From: Alphaproteobacteria bacterium
Lineage (GTDB): Bacteria; Pseudomonadota; Alphaproteobacteria; Sphingomonadales; Sphingomonadaceae
Assembly: GCA_028293055.1 (NCBI GenBank)
Contig: JAQGLD010000431.1
Span: 1 to 8,957, forward strand
Reading direction: 5' to 3'
Length of the DNA stretch: 8,957 bases
Below, piece after piece: positions 1 through 6,004 of the stretch. The first letter of the stretch is position 1; every line of letters starts with the position of its first letter. Made by a program: the position numbers and the translations under genes. Below the pieces are notes generated by a model. It was not told the origin of the DNA. It searched no databases and worked only from the letters and a program-made list of their open reading frames with translations.

Positions 1-324
1 CTCGCCCGCAAGGATGCGCCAAGCTCCTATCATCTCGCGGTCACTGTCGACGATGCCGCCCAGGGCGTCACCGACGTAGTGCGCGGGCGCGATCTGTTCG
101 CCGCGACCCATGTCCACCGCCTGCTCCAGGCCTTGCTCGGCCTGCCGACGCCGGCCTATCACCACCACGATCTGCTTCGCGGCTCGGACGGGCAAAGGCT
201 GGCCAAGCGCCACGGCGCGCCGACGCTCGCCGATCTGCGTGCCTCGGGGGAGGATCCCCGGCGGCTCGCCGCGGACCTGCTCGCCGGGCGTTTCCCGGCT
301 GGATATTCGGCCACGGGAGCCTAG
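1..324 (+). CDS. gluQ: Glutamyl-Q tRNA(Asp) synthetase, C-terminal part (5' end outside window)
   Basis: The reading frame is open from the first base and ends at TAG 322-324, giving about 107 C-terminal residues; the N-terminal catalytic part lies to the left. The visible part begins with RKDAPSSYHLAVTVDDA, followed by GVTDVVRGRDL, a HVHRLLQALLGLPTPAYHHH stretch and QRLAKRHGAPTL. The last matches the position of the KMSKS-like ATP-binding loop in class I glutamyl synthetases and their paralogues. The short C-terminus, with no anticodon-binding domain after the KMSKS-like loop, points to the truncated GluQ type rather than full GluRS. Known family role: glutamylation of queuosine in the wobble position of tRNA(Asp) in the cytoplasm. 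The HIG1 gene follows after 9 bases. Full-length glutamyl-tRNA synthetase is the alternative, but is argued against by the immediate stop. Confidence 0.88.
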   Translation, partial: LARKDAPSSYHLAVTVDDAAQGVTDVVRGRDLFAATHVHRLLQALLGLPTPAYHHHDLLRGSDGQRLAKRHGAPTLADLRASGEDPRRLAADLLAGRFPAGYSATGA

Positions 325-333
325 ATAGAGGCT

Positions 334-537
334 ATGACCATCCTCCTGTTCATCCTCATCCTGCTCGCCGCCGGCGCCACGCTCTACACTTTGGTGCGCG
401 GCGTGATCGGAATGGCCCAGGGCAAGGATCTGACCGGCCAGCGTTCGCAGGAGCTGATGCGCAAGCGGGTGATGTACCAGGCGATCGCAATCGTCTTCAT
501 CATCCTGTTCCTGCTCCTCGCCAGCGGGAAGAACTAG
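334..537 (+). CDS. HIG1-domain twin transmembrane helix small protein
   Basis: This 67-residue protein has two hydrophobic helices, roughly residues 2-22 and 48-64, joined by a short basic loop. The loop carries Q39-X3-R43-X-R45-X3-Q49, which fits the (Q/I)X3(R/H)XRX3Q signature of the HIG1 family. Eukaryotic HIG1/Rcf1 proteins are associated with cytochrome c oxidase and respiratory supercomplexes; bacterial members are inner-membrane proteins of unproven function, and a respiratory role here is inference. The ATG is nine bases after the gluQ stop and in the same frame, with only a weak GAGG close in front, so it may be translated by coupling. Its stop is one base before the proposed CTG start of the adenosyltransferase, suggesting a shared transcript. 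Confidence 0.85.
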   Translation: MTILLFILILLAAGATLYTLVRGVIGMAQGKDLTGQRSQELMRKRVMYQAIAIVFIILFLLLASGKN

Positions 538-541
538 ACTG
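526..541 (+). promoter_or_regulatory. Shine-Dalgarno-like GGGAAG and CTG initiation codon of the adenosyltransferase
   Basis: GGGAAG at 526-531 lies inside the last codons of the HIG1 gene, seven bases before CTG 539-541. The HIG1 stop TAG is 535-537, so termination and reinitiation are one base apart, which could favour coupled translation from a non-standard codon. This start is chosen because conserved residues begin directly after it. Confidence 0.5.
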
Positions 542-1114
542 GTCCGGCTCAACCGGATCTACACGCGGACGGGCGACGGCGGCGACACCGGCCTCGCCGA
601 CGGTTCGCGCATGGCCAAGGCGAGCAGCCGCGCGCAGGCGATCGGCGATGTCGACGAAGCCAATAGCGCGATCGGGATCGCAATCCTTCATCTCCGCGAC
701 GAGGGCCATGCCCGGATGCTGCGCGCGGTCCAGAACGAGATGTTCGATCTCGGCGCCGACCTCGCCACGCCGGGCGAGGATTTCGCGCCGGGCGAGATGG
801 ATCTGCGTGTCGTCCAGCCGCAGGTCGACCGGCTCGAGCGCGAGATCGACGCGATGAACGAGGCGCTCGAGCCGCTGCGCAGCTTCATCCTTCCCGGCGG
901 GGGCGGTGGATCCGCTTTTCTCCACCTTGCCCGGGCGATCGTCCGCCGCGCCGAGCGCTCCGCCTTCGCGGCTGCGGCCGAGCAGCCCGTCAATCCGCTG
1001 GCGCTCAAATATCTCAATCGGCTCTCCGACCACCTCTTCGTCTTCGCCCGGCTGGTCGCGCTCGGCGAAGGCGGCGATATATTGTGGCAGCCGGGCTCGA
1101 CGCGGGAGGGTTAG
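539..1114 (+). CDS. Cob(I)alamin adenosyltransferase, PduO type (CTG start proposed)
   Basis: This 191-residue protein transfers the adenosyl group of ATP to cob(I)alamin (or cobyrinate diamide), making coenzyme B12 in the cytoplasm. With a start at CTG 539 it opens with VRLNRIYTRTGDGGDTGLADGSR, carrying the TRTGD phosphate-binding segment at residues 9-13. It continues with DVDEANSAIG (37-46), FILPGG (116-121), RRAER (136-140) and YLNRLSDHLFVFAR (158-171), all PduO-family hallmarks, and the length is normal. The first in-frame ATG, at 611, would delete the ATP loop. Back to the in-frame TGA at 470-472 there is no ATG, GTG or TTG, so CTG 539, with GGGAAG at 526-531 seven bases in front, is the only sensible start. 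A miscalled base creating a false CTG is the alternative. No other B12 gene is in the window. Confidence 0.88.
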   Translation: MVRLNRIYTRTGDGGDTGLADGSRMAKASSRAQAIGDVDEANSAIGIAILHLRDEGHARMLRAVQNEMFDLGADLATPGEDFAPGEMDLRVVQPQVDRLEREIDAMNEALEPLRSFILPGGGGGSAFLHLARAIVRRAERSAFAAAAEQPVNPLALKYLNRLSDHLFVFARLVALGEGGDILWQPGSTREG

Positions 1115-1126
1115 GGACCGCGGTCC
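1115..1126. repeat. 12-base perfect palindrome after the adenosyltransferase stop
   Basis: GGACCGCGGTCC reads identically on both strands and begins directly after the TAG of the adenosyltransferase, 48 bases before egtB. As RNA it could fold only as a very short hairpin with no U-tract, so it is not a convincing terminator. A dimeric-regulator half-site pair is possible but unproven. Confidence 0.4.
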
Positions 1127-1133
1127 TCAACTA

Positions 1134-1157
1134 AACCTTGTTGTTGGTGTAACCTTG
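1134..1157 (+). repeat. Direct repeat AACCTTG, two copies 17 bases apart, in front of egtB
   Basis: AACCTTG occurs at 1134-1140 and 1151-1157, start-to-start distance 17 bases, in the 59-base gap between the adenosyltransferase and egtB. The stretch is the least GC-rich of the neighbourhood, as expected for a promoter, but I could not place convincing -35 and -10 boxes. Confidence 0.35.
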
Positions 1158-1164
1158 CGGCAGC

Positions 1165-1170
1165 GGAGGA
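1165..1170 (+). promoter_or_regulatory. Ribosome binding site of egtB
   Basis: GGAGGA, a near-perfect Shine-Dalgarno sequence, with three to four bases to ATG 1174. It fixes the egtB start and is the strongest ribosome binding site seen in the window. Confidence 0.7.
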
Positions 1171-1173
1171 ACC

Positions 1174-2439
1174 ATGGCGACGCAGGTACGCGCGAGCGAC
1201 GACGAAAAGCTGCCCGACCGGCTGCAGAAGGTGCGCGCGCTCAGCCGCGCCATCGCCGCGCCGCTCTCGGATGCGGATGCAACGCTCCAGCCTATGCCGG
1301 ACGCCTCGCCGGCCAAATGGCATCTCGCCCACACCACCTGGTTCTTCGAGACGTTCGTCCTTCGCGACCATGTCGCCGGCTACCAGCCGCGAGACGAGCA
1401 ATGGGCCTATCTGTTCAATTCATATTATGAGGGGGAGGGCGACCGCCACCCCCGGGCCAGGCGCGGCATGCTCAGCCGGCCGAGGCTGAGCGAGATACTC
1501 GACTATCGCAGCCGGGTCGACGAAGCCTTGGTTGCGGCGCTCGGCCTGCTGCCGCCGGCGGCGCTCCGCCTGGTCGAGCTCGGCCTCAATCACGAGCAGC
1601 AGCATCAGGAGCTGATGCTCACCGACATGCTCGCCACCTTCGCCGAAAATCCGTTGCGCGCGGCGATCTGGCCGGCCGAGCCCGAGCCGCCGGTCGGGCC
1701 TGCAGTGACGATGAGCGGTGTTCGCGGAAAGGCCGGAATCGTGGAGATCGGCCACGATTCCGAGGGCTTCGCATTCGATTGCGAGGGGCCGCGCCACCGC
1801 GCCCTGCTCCACCCCCACGAGCTTGCCGACCGGGTGGTGACCAACGGCGAGTGGCTGCGGTTCATCGAGGAAGGCGGCTATTCCAATCCGGCGCTGTGGC
1901 TGTCCGACGGCTATGCGTGGGTGCGCGAGAACCGGATCGAGGCGCCGCTCTACTGGCAGTGGGAGGATGACCGCTGGCTGCGTTTCGGGCTCGACGGGCT
2001 CCACCCGCTCGATCGCTCCGAACCGGTCTGTCACATCGCTTATTACGAGGCGGAAGCCTTTGCGCGCTGGGCCGGCGCGCGCCTTCCGACCGAGGCGGAC
2101 TGGGAGAGCGCCGCCGCGGAGCTCGACCCGATTTCGGGAAATCAGCTCGATTCCGCAGGACCGGTGAGGCCGATCCGCGTTTCGGATCGTTCGGGGCTGC
2201 GGCAGATGTACGGGGATGTCTGGGAATGGACGGCCAGCGCCTTTCTTCCCTATCCCGGATTCCGGCCGGAGCAGGGAACGGTGGGCGAATATAATGGCAA
2301 GTTCATGGTGAACCAGTTCGTGCTTCGCGGCGGCAGCTGCGCGACCCCGCGAGGTCATGTCCGAGCGAGCTATCGAAACTTCTTCTATCCGCACCAGCGC
2401 TGGCAGTTCACCGGGCTGCGGCTGGCGCGCGACCTCTGA
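1174..2439 (+). CDS. egtB: Ergothioneine biosynthesis sulfoxide synthase EgtB
   Basis: This 421-residue non-heme iron enzyme joins a sulfur donor (cysteine or gamma-glutamylcysteine) to hercynine with O2, the C-S bond step of ergothioneine synthesis. An N-terminal DinB-like domain holds the iron ligands: the WHLAHTTWFFETF segment with H50 and H53, and the HX3HXE motif H140-E-Q-Q-H144-Q-E146. A C-terminal FGE-sulfatase-like domain follows from about residue 185, with GGYSNPALW (234-242), PVCHIAYYEAEAFARWAGARLPTEADWE (284-311, C286), YGDVWEWTAS (346-355) and LRGGSCATP (384-392). The end, FFYPHQRWQFTGLRLARD, is typical of the family. The start is supported by GGAGGA at 1165. The stop overlaps the egtD ATG by one base (TGATG), so the two are co-translated. 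No egtA or egtC is adjacent, which fits direct use of cysteine, but the sulfur donor cannot be decided from sequence alone. Confidence 0.95.
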   Translation: MATQVRASDDEKLPDRLQKVRALSRAIAAPLSDADATLQPMPDASPAKWHLAHTTWFFETFVLRDHVAGYQPRDEQWAYLFNSYYEGEGDRHPRARRGMLSRPRLSEILDYRSRVDEALVAALGLLPPAALRLVELGLNHEQQHQELMLTDMLATFAENPLRAAIWPAEPEPPVGPAVTMSGVRGKAGIVEIGHDSEGFAFDCEGPRHRALLHPHELADRVVTNGEWLRFIEEGGYSNPALWLSDGYAWVRENRIEAPLYWQWEDDRWLRFGLDGLHPLDRSEPVCHIAYYEAEAFARWAGARLPTEADWESAAAELDPISGNQLDSAGPVRPIRVSDRSGLRQMYGDVWEWTASAFLPYPGFRPEQGTVGEYNGKFMVNQFVLRGGSCATPRGHVRASYRNFFYPHQRWQFTGLRLARDL

Positions 2440-3401
2440 TGGACGTCGCGCGACGCGCGGAGGCGGACCCGGCCTTCCGCGCCGATGTCATCGCCGGCCT
2501 CTCCGCCCCGACGCGGGCGATCCCCGCGCGATGGTTCTACGATCGCCGCGGCTCCGAGCTGTTCGAGGAGATCACCCGCCTTCCCGAATATTATCTCAGC
2601 CGCGCCGATCGCGCCCTGCTCGAGCGGCACTCCGGCGAGGTTGCACGAATCGCCGGCGCCGGGCGTGCGGTGATCGAGTTCGGCTCGGGCTCCTCGGCCA
2701 AGACTCCGGTGGTGCTGCGCGCGGTCTCGCCTTCCTCTTATGTCCCGATCGACATTTCGGGCGAGTTCCTGCGCGATTCCGCCGCCGAGCTCCAGGCCGA
2801 GTTCCCGGGTCTCGCGGTGCTTCCGGTCGAGGCGGACTTCATGCATCCGATCCGGCTCCCCGAAGCGGTGGAGGCGGCGCCCAAGCTGGGCTTCTTCCCG
2901 GGCTCGACGGTGGGCAATCTGGTCGCGGCGACCGCAGTCGACCTGCTTCGCGCGATGAAGGAGACGCTCGGCGAGGAATCGATGCTGCTGATCGGGATGG
3001 ACCGGATCAAGGACGAAGCGATCCTGCTCAAGGCCTATGACGATCCGGCGGGAGTGACCGCGGCCTTCAACCTCAACCTCCTCCACCGCATCACTGGCGA
3101 GCTGGAGGGGACCATCCCGATCCAGGCTTTCCGCCATCGCGCCCTGTGGAACGACCGCCTGGCGCGGATCGAGATGCATCTCGAGGCGCAATGCGACCTT
3201 GCCTTCACCGTCGACGGGATCGGCTTCTCGATGAAGGCCGGCGAAACCATCCACACCGAGAACAGCCACAAATACGGAGTCCGCGACGCTCGGCTGCTGC
3301 TCAAGGCGGGCGGCTGGGAAGTGGTCGAGGAATGGACCGACGCGGACGAGACCTTCGCCCTGATCCTCGCCAAGGCCGAGCCTCGCCGTTTCGCACCCTG
3401 A
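2439..3401 (+). CDS. egtD: L-histidine N(alpha)-methyltransferase EgtD
   Basis: This 320-residue cytoplasmic enzyme trimethylates histidine with SAM to hercynine, the substrate of EgtB. The N-terminal signature [16 protein letters not shown] (31-46) and LPEYYLSR (48-55) precede the SAM-binding loop [11 protein letters not shown] (79-89) and YVPIDIS (101-107). Then come [10 protein letters not shown] (151-160), [19 protein letters not shown] (200-218) and IHTENSHKY (271-279). N160, Y200, E274 and S276 line up by motif with the histidine-binding Asn, Tyr, Glu and Ser of mycobacterial EgtD; that correspondence is from memory of the family, not an alignment. Length is normal. The ATG shares its A with the egtB TGA, so expression should be coupled. 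The methylation and sulfurisation enzymes are paired here, but the final lyase EgtE is missing from the window. Confidence 0.95.
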   Translation: MDVARRAEADPAFRADVIAGLSAPTRAIPARWFYDRRGSELFEEITRLPEYYLSRADRALLERHSGEVARIAGAGRAVIEFGSGSSAKTPVVLRAVSPSSYVPIDISGEFLRDSAAELQAEFPGLAVLPVEADFMHPIRLPEAVEAAPKLGFFPGSTVGNLVAATAVDLLRAMKETLGEESMLLIGMDRIKDEAILLKAYDDPAGVTAAFNLNLLHRITGELEGTIPIQAFRHRALWNDRLARIEMHLEAQCDLAFTVDGIGFSMKAGETIHTENSHKYGVRDARLLLKAGGWEVVEEWTDADETFALILAKAEPRRFAP

Positions 3402-3417
3402 GCAAGCCATGGGAATC

Positions 3418-3436
3418 GGGCCGTCACCCCCGGCCC
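3418..3436 (+). terminator. Weak GC hairpin after egtD, possible terminator or attenuator
   Basis: GGGCCG (3418-3423) and CGGCCC (3431-3436) are perfect inverted repeats around a seven-base loop, 17 bases after the egtD stop. There is no following T-tract (TGCCATTG follows), so it lacks the standard mark of an intrinsic terminator. It may reduce read-through between the egt pair and the yggT operon, or be chance in GC-rich DNA. Confidence 0.25.
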
Positions 3437-3468
3437 TGCCATTGCCGAGGCGGAAACGGTCGCCTAAA

Positions 3469-3486
3469 TGCGCCGGTGTGCGCCGG
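3469..3486 (+). repeat. Direct repeat TGCGCCGG x2 with a ten-base period, in front of yggT
   Basis: TGCGCCGG at 3469-3476 and again at 3479-3486, separated by TG, so the copies are one helical turn apart. The second copy runs into the yggT ribosome binding site. Placement suits an operator or a translational control site; chance in a GC-rich spacer is equally possible. Confidence 0.3.
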
Positions 3487-3490
3487 GGAG
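3485..3490 (+). promoter_or_regulatory. Ribosome binding site of yggT
   Basis: GGGGAG six bases before ATG 3497. It sets the yggT start and is the only clear Shine-Dalgarno at the head of the yggT-folD-marC unit. Confidence 0.6.
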
Positions 3491-3496
3491 TGAAGA

Positions 3497-3802
3497 ATGC
3501 TGATTTCGTTATTGGGTGTGATCGATCTGCTGCTTCGGGTGGTGATCTACATCATCATCGCGCAGGCGATCCTGAGCTGGCTGGTCGCGTTCAACGTCAT
3601 CAACACGCACAGCGATTTCGTCCGTTCCTTCCTCAATGCGCTCGATCGGATGACCGAGCCGCTCTACCGGCCGATCCGCCGGATCCTTCCCGATTTCGGG
3701 GGGCTCGATTTCTCGCCTCTGGTCGTACTGCTGATCATCTCGGCGCTGCGCATGCTGCTGGCCGGGGCAGCGTCCGACATCGCCGCCGGCTACTCCGGAT
3801 GA
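3497..3802 (+). CDS. YggT family integral membrane protein
   Basis: A 101-residue inner-membrane protein with two hydrophobic helices, about residues 3-32 and 72-92. Between them is the family signature [20 protein letters not shown] (54-73), giving a confident YggT match. The biochemical role of the family is not established; links to osmotic tolerance, cell division or membrane organisation have been proposed for relatives. The start has a good GGGGAG six bases upstream. The TGA at 3800-3802 overlaps the folD ATG at 3799 by four bases (ATGA), indicating translational coupling. It appears to be the first gene of an operon running through marC. Confidence 0.92.
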   Translation: MLISLLGVIDLLLRVVIYIIIAQAILSWLVAFNVINTHSDFVRSFLNALDRMTEPLYRPIRRILPDFGGLDFSPLVVLLIISALRMLLAGAASDIAAGYSG

Positions 3803-4686
3803 GCGCAAGGCTCATCGACGGAAAAGCCTTTGCCGCCCGGCTTCGGGAGCGAGTTGCCGCCGCGGTCCCCGATTTCGTCGCGACGATGGACCGGGTCCCG
3901 GGGCTTGCCGTGGTGCTGGTCGGCGACGATCCGGCGAGCCAGATCTATGTGCGTTCCAAGCACAAGGCGACGGTCGAGGCCGGCATGGCCAGCTTCGAGC
4001 ACCGCCTGCCCGAGACGACCAGCCAGGAGGAATTGGTCGCCCTGGTCGAACGGTTGAACGACGACGAGTCGGTCGACGCCATTCTCGTCCAGCTACCGCT
4101 CCCCGCCGGAATCGACGACAAGGCGGTGATCGACACGATCGACCCGGACAAGGATGTCGACGGCTTCCATGTCATCAACGCCGGCCGGCTTGCGGTCGGC
4201 GAGGACGGCTTGGTCTCCTGTACCCCGCTCGGCTGCCTGATGCTGCTCAAGGACCAGCTGGGCGACCTGAGCGGGCTGGAGGCGGTCGTCGTCGGCCGGT
4301 CGAACATCGTCGGCAAGCCGATGGCGCAGCTTCTGCTGCGCGAGAATTGCACCGTCACCCTTGCGCACAGCCGCACCCGCAACCTCGCCGAGGTCGTCGG
4401 CCGGGGGGACATCCTCGTCGTCGCCGTAGGCCAGCCCGAATTGGTCAAGGCAGACTGGATCAAGCCGGGCGCGACGGTGATCGATGTCGGCATGAACCGC
4501 CAGTCCGGCGAGGACGGCAAGACCCGCCTGCTCGGCGACGTCGCCTTTGCCGAGGCGAAAGAGGTCGCCGGGGCGATCACTCCGGTGCCGGGAGGGGTCG
4601 GCCCGATGACCATCGCAGTCCTGCTTCGTAACACCCTGGTCGCCGCTCAACTGCGGGCCGGCATGCCGCCGCCGGCGGGCTTGTAA
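3799..4686 (+). CDS. folD: Bifunctional methylenetetrahydrofolate dehydrogenase / methenyltetrahydrofolate cyclohydrolase FolD
   Basis: This 295-residue cytoplasmic enzyme interconverts 5,10-methylene-, 5,10-methenyl- and 10-formyl-tetrahydrofolate, with NADP as usual cofactor, feeding purine and formyl-Met synthesis. The active-site segment YVRSKHKA places Y50 and catalytic K54 as in E. coli FolD. Further marks are ILVQLPLP (95-102, Q98), [10 protein letters not shown] (115-124, D121), the Rossmann segment [17 protein letters not shown] (163-179), and the C-terminal [15 protein letters not shown] (261-275). Length is normal. The start is the ATG overlapping the yggT stop. The frame stays open upstream to 3409 through yggT, but that stretch carries no FolD homology and is not part of the gene. 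The stop TAA overlaps the next ATG by one base. Confidence 0.97.
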   Translation: MSARLIDGKAFAARLRERVAAAVPDFVATMDRVPGLAVVLVGDDPASQIYVRSKHKATVEAGMASFEHRLPETTSQEELVALVERLNDDESVDAILVQLPLPAGIDDKAVIDTIDPDKDVDGFHVINAGRLAVGEDGLVSCTPLGCLMLLKDQLGDLSGLEAVVVGRSNIVGKPMAQLLLRENCTVTLAHSRTRNLAEVVGRGDILVVAVGQPELVKADWIKPGATVIDVGMNRQSGEDGKTRLLGDVAFAEAKEVAGAITPVPGGVGPMTIAVLLRNTLVAAQLRAGMPPPAGL

Positions 4687-5390
4687 TGCTCGCCGTCCTG
4701 CTCCTCGCCGCCGCTGCGCCGGCGCAGGATTCGATCGGGGCGGAGCGCGCTTTCGCCGCCATGGCGCAGACCAGGGGTCAGTGGACCGCGTTCCGGGCCT
4801 TCGCGGCGCCCGATGCGATCACCTTCGGCCCGGCCGCGACCAACGCCCAGGCCCTGCTCGCGCCCCTCCGCGATCCGCCGGTCGCGGTGATGTGGTGGCC
4901 GGGACGGAGCTGGGTCGCCTGCGACGGCAGCACCGCGATCAACACCGGCCCTTGGGTCCGCAAGGGCGGCAAATCGACCGGCACCTTCACCACCGTCTGG
5001 CAGCACCAGGCCGACGGCGGCTGGAAATGGCTGCTCGATCATGGCCGGGAGACGCCGCGGCCGGTTTCCGCGTCCGACAGGCCGGTCGTCATCCGTGCCG
5101 CCTGCGGAAACCTTCGCGGAGCGAAGGGCGCGACGCCCGATCCGGCCCGCCTCGCGTCCGATATCCTCTACCAGGCCGACAATCTCATGCCGTCTGCCCA
5201 GCGGGTGAGCTATGCCGCGCAGGAAACCGGCCGGCTCGCCGGCGGCGCCTCCGAGGACGGCAGCCTGGCCTGGCGCACCGACGGCCTCAAGGGCGAGGAG
5301 GGCGCGCACCTCTTCCGGCTCTGGCTGTGGGACGGCCGAACGCATCGCCTGGTGCTCGAGGAAGTCAGCGGGGTGAAGGCCGGTGGTTGA
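4686..5390 (+). CDS. Exported NTF2-like (DUF4440-type) protein of unknown function
   Basis: A 234-residue protein with a short signal peptide: hydrophobic residues 1-13 ending AAPAQD, with likely cleavage after A13 (APA-QD), so probably periplasmic. The part from about 17 to 120 looks like an NTF2-like fold of the DUF4440 sort: AERAFAAMAQTRGQWTAF at the start and GTFTTVWQHQADGGWKWLLDHG near the end, where such domains close with a strand pair. A second part (about 130-234) is beta-rich with many Trp/Arg residues and no family I recognise. C79 and C140 could form a disulfide after export. The ATG shares its A with the folD TAA, and the stop lies inside marC, so it is an internal operon member. 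No catalytic residues can be named; ligand binding is a guess from the fold. Confidence 0.8.
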   Translation: MLAVLLLAAAAPAQDSIGAERAFAAMAQTRGQWTAFRAFAAPDAITFGPAATNAQALLAPLRDPPVAVMWWPGRSWVACDGSTAINTGPWVRKGGKSTGTFTTVWQHQADGGWKWLLDHGRETPRPVSASDRPVVIRAACGNLRGAKGATPDPARLASDILYQADNLMPSAQRVSYAAQETGRLAGGASEDGSLAWRTDGLKGEEGAHLFRLWLWDGRTHRLVLEEVSGVKAGG

Positions 5391-6000
5391 GCTGTTCGTC
5401 TCGGCCTTCGTCACCTTCTTCGTCGTGATCGACCCCTTGGGCTGCGCGCCGATCTTCGCCGGCCTCACCAAGGATCATCCCGCCGCCGAGACCCGGGCCA
5501 TGGCCTTCCGATCGGTCGCGATCGCCGCCGCGGTCCTGCTCTTCTTCGGGTTGCTCGGCGAGGGCCTGCTCAAGGCGCTCGGAATCAGCCTCGCCGCCTT
5601 CCGCGTCGCCGGTGGGATCATGCTTTTCCTGATCGCGATCGACATGGTGTTCGAGCGCCGCACCGCCCGTCGCGAGACGAGGGCGCAGACGATCGACGCC
5701 GAGCATGAGGATATTTCGGTCTTTCCAATGGCGATACCGATGATCGCGGGACCGGGCTCGATCGCCTCGACCATGCTGCTCGCCGCGCGCAGCACCGGAA
5801 TCGAGCAGAGCGCGACCGTGCTCGCAGCGCTCGCCGCCAATTTGCTGCTCACGCTGATCGCCCTGCTCGCCGCCCGGCGGCTGATGCGGCTGCTCGGCTA
5901 CAAGATCGAGGCGATGCTGACCCGCCTGCTCGGTGTGATCCTCGCCGCCCTCGCCGCCCAGTTCGTGATCGACGGAATCTCGATCAGCTTCCAGGTCTAG
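5383..6000 (+). CDS. MarC family (UPF0056) integral membrane protein
   Basis: A 205-residue inner-membrane protein with six likely helices: about 4-22, 40-60, 68-90, 112-135, 142-164 and 182-204. The family motif IDPLG at 16-20 is followed by PIFAGLT, and ISVFPMAIPMIAGPGSI at 111-127 is the second hallmark of MarC proteins. The family was once linked to multiple antibiotic resistance, a role later not supported in E. coli; transport is plausible, substrate unknown. The start is GTG 5383, with AAGG just upstream, overlapping the preceding gene by eight bases; no ATG fits because the first helix begins directly at this point. It ends the plus-strand operon and runs into the minus-strand GT-C gene with one base between stops. 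Confidence 0.9.
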   Translation: MVELFVSAFVTFFVVIDPLGCAPIFAGLTKDHPAAETRAMAFRSVAIAAAVLLFFGLLGEGLLKALGISLAAFRVAGGIMLFLIAIDMVFERRTARRETRAQTIDAEHEDISVFPMAIPMIAGPGSIASTMLLAARSTGIEQSATVLAALAANLLLTLIALLAARRLMRLLGYKIEAMLTRLLGVILAALAAQFVIDGISISFQV

Positions 6001-6004
6001 TCTA
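5998..6004. other. Convergent stop codons one base apart
   Basis: marC stops at TAG 5998-6000 and the minus-strand gene stops at 6004-6002 (CTA on the plus strand), inside CTAGTCTAG at 5997-6005. There is no room for a separate terminator between the genes, so transcripts from both sides must overlap or end within coding sequence. Confidence 0.75.

Noticed and set aside
611..1114. Adenosyltransferase starting at ATG 611
   Set aside because: It would remove the conserved TRTGD ATP-binding loop encoded directly upstream in the same frame.
1420..2394. A 324-residue minus-strand frame opposite egtB
   Set aside because: egtB is certain from its iron and FGE-like motifs; the antisense frame has no recognisable domain and is expected by chance in GC-rich DNA.
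2385..3410. A 341-residue minus-strand frame opposite egtD
   Set aside because: It has no recognisable motif and covers all of egtD, which is identified with confidence.
3468..3503. A possible 11-residue leader peptide (ATG 3468) overlapping the yggT start
   Set aside because: It has no ribosome binding site and no attenuation-type codon run; such a short frame is expected by chance.
3409..3798. A 5' extension of folD by 130 residues
   Set aside because: It overlaps yggT in another frame, carries no FolD homology, and FolD proteins start at the point matching ATG 3799.
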